Below are positions 6,014 to 7,573 of a stretch of DNA of 7,573 nt, in pieces. Below the pieces are notes generated by a model. The model was not told the DNA's origin, did no database searches, and saw only the letters and a program-made list of their open reading frames with translations. The position numbers were made by a program, and so were the translations under genes. Every line of letters starts with the position of its first letter. Within the stretch, counting starts at the first letter, position 1. The stretch is from Cellvibrionales bacterium UBA5860 (lineage in GTDB: Bacteria; Pseudomonadota; Gammaproteobacteria; Pseudomonadales; Porticoccaceae), in the NCBI GenBank assembly GCA_002431545.1, contig DJFY01000120.1, forward strand, positions 29,045-36,617, given 5' to 3'.

Positions 6014-7317
6014 AGCGGGTTGTTTTACTGATTGTTATGGTGCTGGTCGTTGGCGGTGTCCTGTTCAGGCTGATCGACGATACCACGGGTAGTGTCACCG
6101 TATCTTTGGGTTCCTATATCGTTCAGTTCAGTCTGTGGACAGCTTTGCTCTTGCTTCTGGTAGCGATATTGCTGTTCTGGTTGATTTACACCGGCGCCAG
6201 GATGCTTCTCGCACCGGGCTGGCGGTTAATGGCGAACCGGGAGTCGCGGCGTCGTCAAAAACTTATCGCGCAATATCACGATGCTCTGCTCGCGGTGGCT
6301 GAAGGTCGCTGGGAACCAGCCCGTAAAAGCCTGCTTAAAACCGCCGAGAAACTCGATGGTTCAAGCAGCACCATCAGCTATCTGGCGGCGGCAAAAGCAG
6401 CGGCGGAAAATGGCCAACTGGAGAGCGCGCTGGAAACGCTGGATCAGGCGCGCGCGTCGAGCGAAGAAGGTGCGCTGGCTGTCGATTTAACTCGAGCCCG
6501 CCTGTTGCTTGATCGTCATCGGCCGAATGTGGCCCTTGAGGTACTGCGGCGGGTTCACTCGGCGCAACCGGTTCATCCTGTGGTCCTATCATTGTTGTGC
6601 CGCTGTTACCGGGAGCTGGAGGATTGGGACAGCCTGGAAAAACTTCTGCCGGATTTAAAACGCAGCAAAACCCTGTCCCCGGAGGACATCTTTGAGTTAC
6701 AGGTTCTCGTGCGCTCATCTCAGCTGGCGCGTTTCGCTCAGGCGAGCGCGCCGGCTATGCCCGCGCAAAATGCCGACACGAAGCCGCAGCACGGCACCGC
6801 GTCCCAGATGACGCAAATAGAGGGCCTCTGGGGGCGTACCGAAAAAGCGGTCAGGGCGGCGCCAAAGGTGCTTGCAGCCTACGTTCGGGCGCTATCCGAG
6901 GCGGGAGCCGCCGACATGGGCGAACAGATTCTGCGTCGTGCTTTAGGCAAGTCATGGGATAACGATCTGATATTGTTATATGGGCAGTTGGAGAGCAACG
7001 ATTCACTGCGTCAATTGGTTACTGCCGAGCGCTGGTTGCGTGATCGACCCGGGGATCCAGACCTGTTGCTCACCCTGGGCCGCCTGTGTCGGCGCAATGA
7101 ACTGTGGGGCAAGGGTCGAGATTATCTCGAAGCCTCGTTAAATGCAGCCAATCGACCTGAAACCTGTGCCGAAATGGCTTACGTGATGGCGAAGTTGGGC
7201 GAAGACAAACAAAGTGCAGCGTTTTTCAAGCGGGGATTACTAGACGCTGTCGGTATGGATGAGAATCTGCGCCCGGAACTGCCTCGGGCGGCCAGTAGAT
7301 CGACGACCAGCGGTTAA
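6010..7317 (+). CDS. hemY: HemY-family TPR-like inner-membrane protein
   Basis: This 435-residue protein matches the proteobacterial HemY family (HemY_N plus TPR-like repeats), which differs from the Bacillus protoporphyrinogen oxidase also called HemY. Two membrane helices (about 4-22 and 40-62) flank a short loop (23-39) that should face the periplasm. After them LLAPGWRLMANRESRRRQK (66-84) leads into antiparallel helix pairs, for example AVAEGRWEPARKSLLKTAEKL (95-115), AAENGQLESALETLDQA (131-147) and LGRLCRRNELWGKGRDYLEASL (356-377). A proline/alanine/glutamine-rich, probably flexible insert (about 243-266) divides the repeat domain. No catalytic motif is visible. The family is required for normal protoheme synthesis in some bacteria, perhaps as a scaffold or assembly factor; that is family knowledge and is not shown here. 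GTG 6010 shares the bases GTGA with the hemX stop, so translation is coupled. This is the last gene of the cluster in the window. Confidence 0.92.
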   Translation: MKRVVLLIVMVLVVGGVLFRLIDDTTGSVTVSLGSYIVQFSLWTALLLLLVAILLFWLIYTGARMLLAPGWRLMANRESRRRQKLIAQYHDALLAVAEGRWEPARKSLLKTAEKLDGSSSTISYLAAAKAAAENGQLESALETLDQARASSEEGALAVDLTRARLLLDRHRPNVALEVLRRVHSAQPVHPVVLSLLCRCYRELEDWDSLEKLLPDLKRSKTLSPEDIFELQVLVRSSQLARFAQASAPAMPAQNADTKPQHGTASQMTQIEGLWGRTEKAVRAAPKVLAAYVRALSEAGAADMGEQILRRALGKSWDNDLILLYGQLESNDSLRQLVTAERWLRDRPGDPDLLLTLGRLCRRNELWGKGRDYLEASLNAANRPETCAEMAYVMAKLGEDKQSAAFFKRGLLDAVGMDENLRPELPRAASRSTTSG

Positions 7318-7440
7318 ACTCGGCTGAACCCTGCGTATAAACCGCCGATATCAAGGTGAGTGTGGCCAGAGGGCCGGATTGGTAGGGCGCCAGCGGGAAA
7401 ACATTTCTTTTTTCTTGCTTTGCTGTGTCGCGCAGTGCTT

Positions 7441-7452
7441 GCTTGATCAAGC
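7441..7452. repeat. Perfect 12-base palindrome GCTTGATCAAGC
   Basis: The sequence equals its own reverse complement over all 12 bases; the flanking bases (T and T) do not extend it. It could be an operator for a dimeric regulator or a short hairpin (stem GCTT/AAGC, loop GATC). The stem is too short and the following TTATT too weak for a convincing terminator. Confidence 0.5.
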
Positions 7453-7502
7453 TTATTGATTAGGCCTGATAGTGTTGTGTGGGCTTTAATAAAAATGGTA
7501 TG

Positions 7503-7534
7503 GCTTAAGACTCATGGGTAGTGCAGCCTAAGAC
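7503..7534 (+). repeat. Short imperfect direct repeat, 23-base spacing
   Basis: GCTTAAGAC at 7503-7511 and GCCTAAGAC at 7526-7534 agree at 8 of 9 bases. GCTTAA occurs again at the window end (7568-7573), where a third copy could continue outside the window. No function can be assigned. Confidence 0.3.
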
Positions 7535-7573
7535 CGTACTGGACGAACCCCCAATTGTCCGCCCAGAGCTTAA

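Larger units (their letters stand above)
7318..7573. other. Non-coding tail after hemY, no supported gene
   Basis: I find no credible coding frame, tRNA or clear terminator in these 256 bases. The region becomes visibly more AT-rich after about 7400. It holds a T-rich run (7404-7416), a possible stem of AGCGGGAAAA (7392-7401) with TTTTCTTGCT (7410-7419), including two G-U pairs, and the perfect 12-base palindrome GCTTGATCAAGC (7441-7452). It also has a 9-base imperfect direct repeat, GCTTAAGAC (7503-7511) and GCCTAAGAC (7526-7534). It may contain the operon terminator or the promoter of the next gene, but neither can be fixed by eye. Confidence 0.55.

Noticed and set aside
7367..7420. Intrinsic terminator after hemY built on GGCCAGAGGGCC and the later T run
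   Set aside because: The stem has only 4 pairs and is more than 30 bases from the T run, and the nearer hairpin uses the T run inside its stem.
7542..7550. Minus-strand GGGTTCGTC resembling the AlgR consensus CCGTTCGTC
   Set aside because: It matches 7 of 9 bases only, the two leading C positions are wrong, and a single such hit is expected by chance.
7498..7573. tRNA-like stretch (TTCG loop with flanking G/C runs on the minus strand)
   Set aside because: No acceptor, D and anticodon stems can be paired in cloverleaf order.
1..7573. CRISPR arrays, insertion sequences, phage genes or defence systems
   Set aside because: No regularly spaced repeats, transposase-like frames or terminal inverted repeats were seen; the window is filled with core genes in conserved order.

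Overview
This window is a conserved chromosomal core locus of a gammaproteobacterium. The gene order, argH divergent from an AlgZ/FimS-type sensor kinase, then an AlgR-type response regulator, hemC, hemD, hemX and hemY, is the arrangement known from Pseudomonas and relatives. The HemX/HemY pair after hemCD and the LytS/LytTR pair after argH both point to Gammaproteobacteria. The genus cannot be read from the sequence. By eye the coding DNA is moderately GC-rich and uniform, with no sign of foreign insertion.

Layout. Positions 1-848 (minus strand) hold the first 282 codons of argH, the last enzyme of arginine synthesis; the window cuts the gene at its catalytic serine loop. Positions 849-967 are a short divergent promoter region. 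An algZ-like membrane histidine kinase (968-2029, TTG start) and an algR-like LytTR response regulator (2033-2770) follow, 3 bases apart, as a two-gene signalling unit. A 158-base gap (2771-2928) contains a good sigma70-like promoter candidate for the heme genes, overlapping a small hairpin. Then come hemC (2929-3873), hemD (3913-4737), hemX (probably 4805-6013) and hemY (6010-7317), all in one direction and close enough to be one operon. The last 256 bases have no recognisable gene and hold a few palindromes and a short direct repeat.

How they work together. HemC polymerises porphobilinogen to hydroxymethylbilane and HemD cyclises it to uroporphyrinogen III, the branch point to heme, siroheme and corrinoids. 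HemX and HemY are inner-membrane proteins of the same cluster without a proven catalytic role; HemY carries TPR-like helices. AlgZ/AlgR is a membrane sensor and LytTR regulator pair; its placement suggests, but does not prove, a regulatory link to the heme genes.

No undescribed system was found. The points most worth checking are the promoter/hairpin overlap before hemC, the predominance of non-ATG starts (TTG, GTG), the glycine-poor ATP lid of the kinase, a small in-frame duplication in hemD and the structured tail after hemY.
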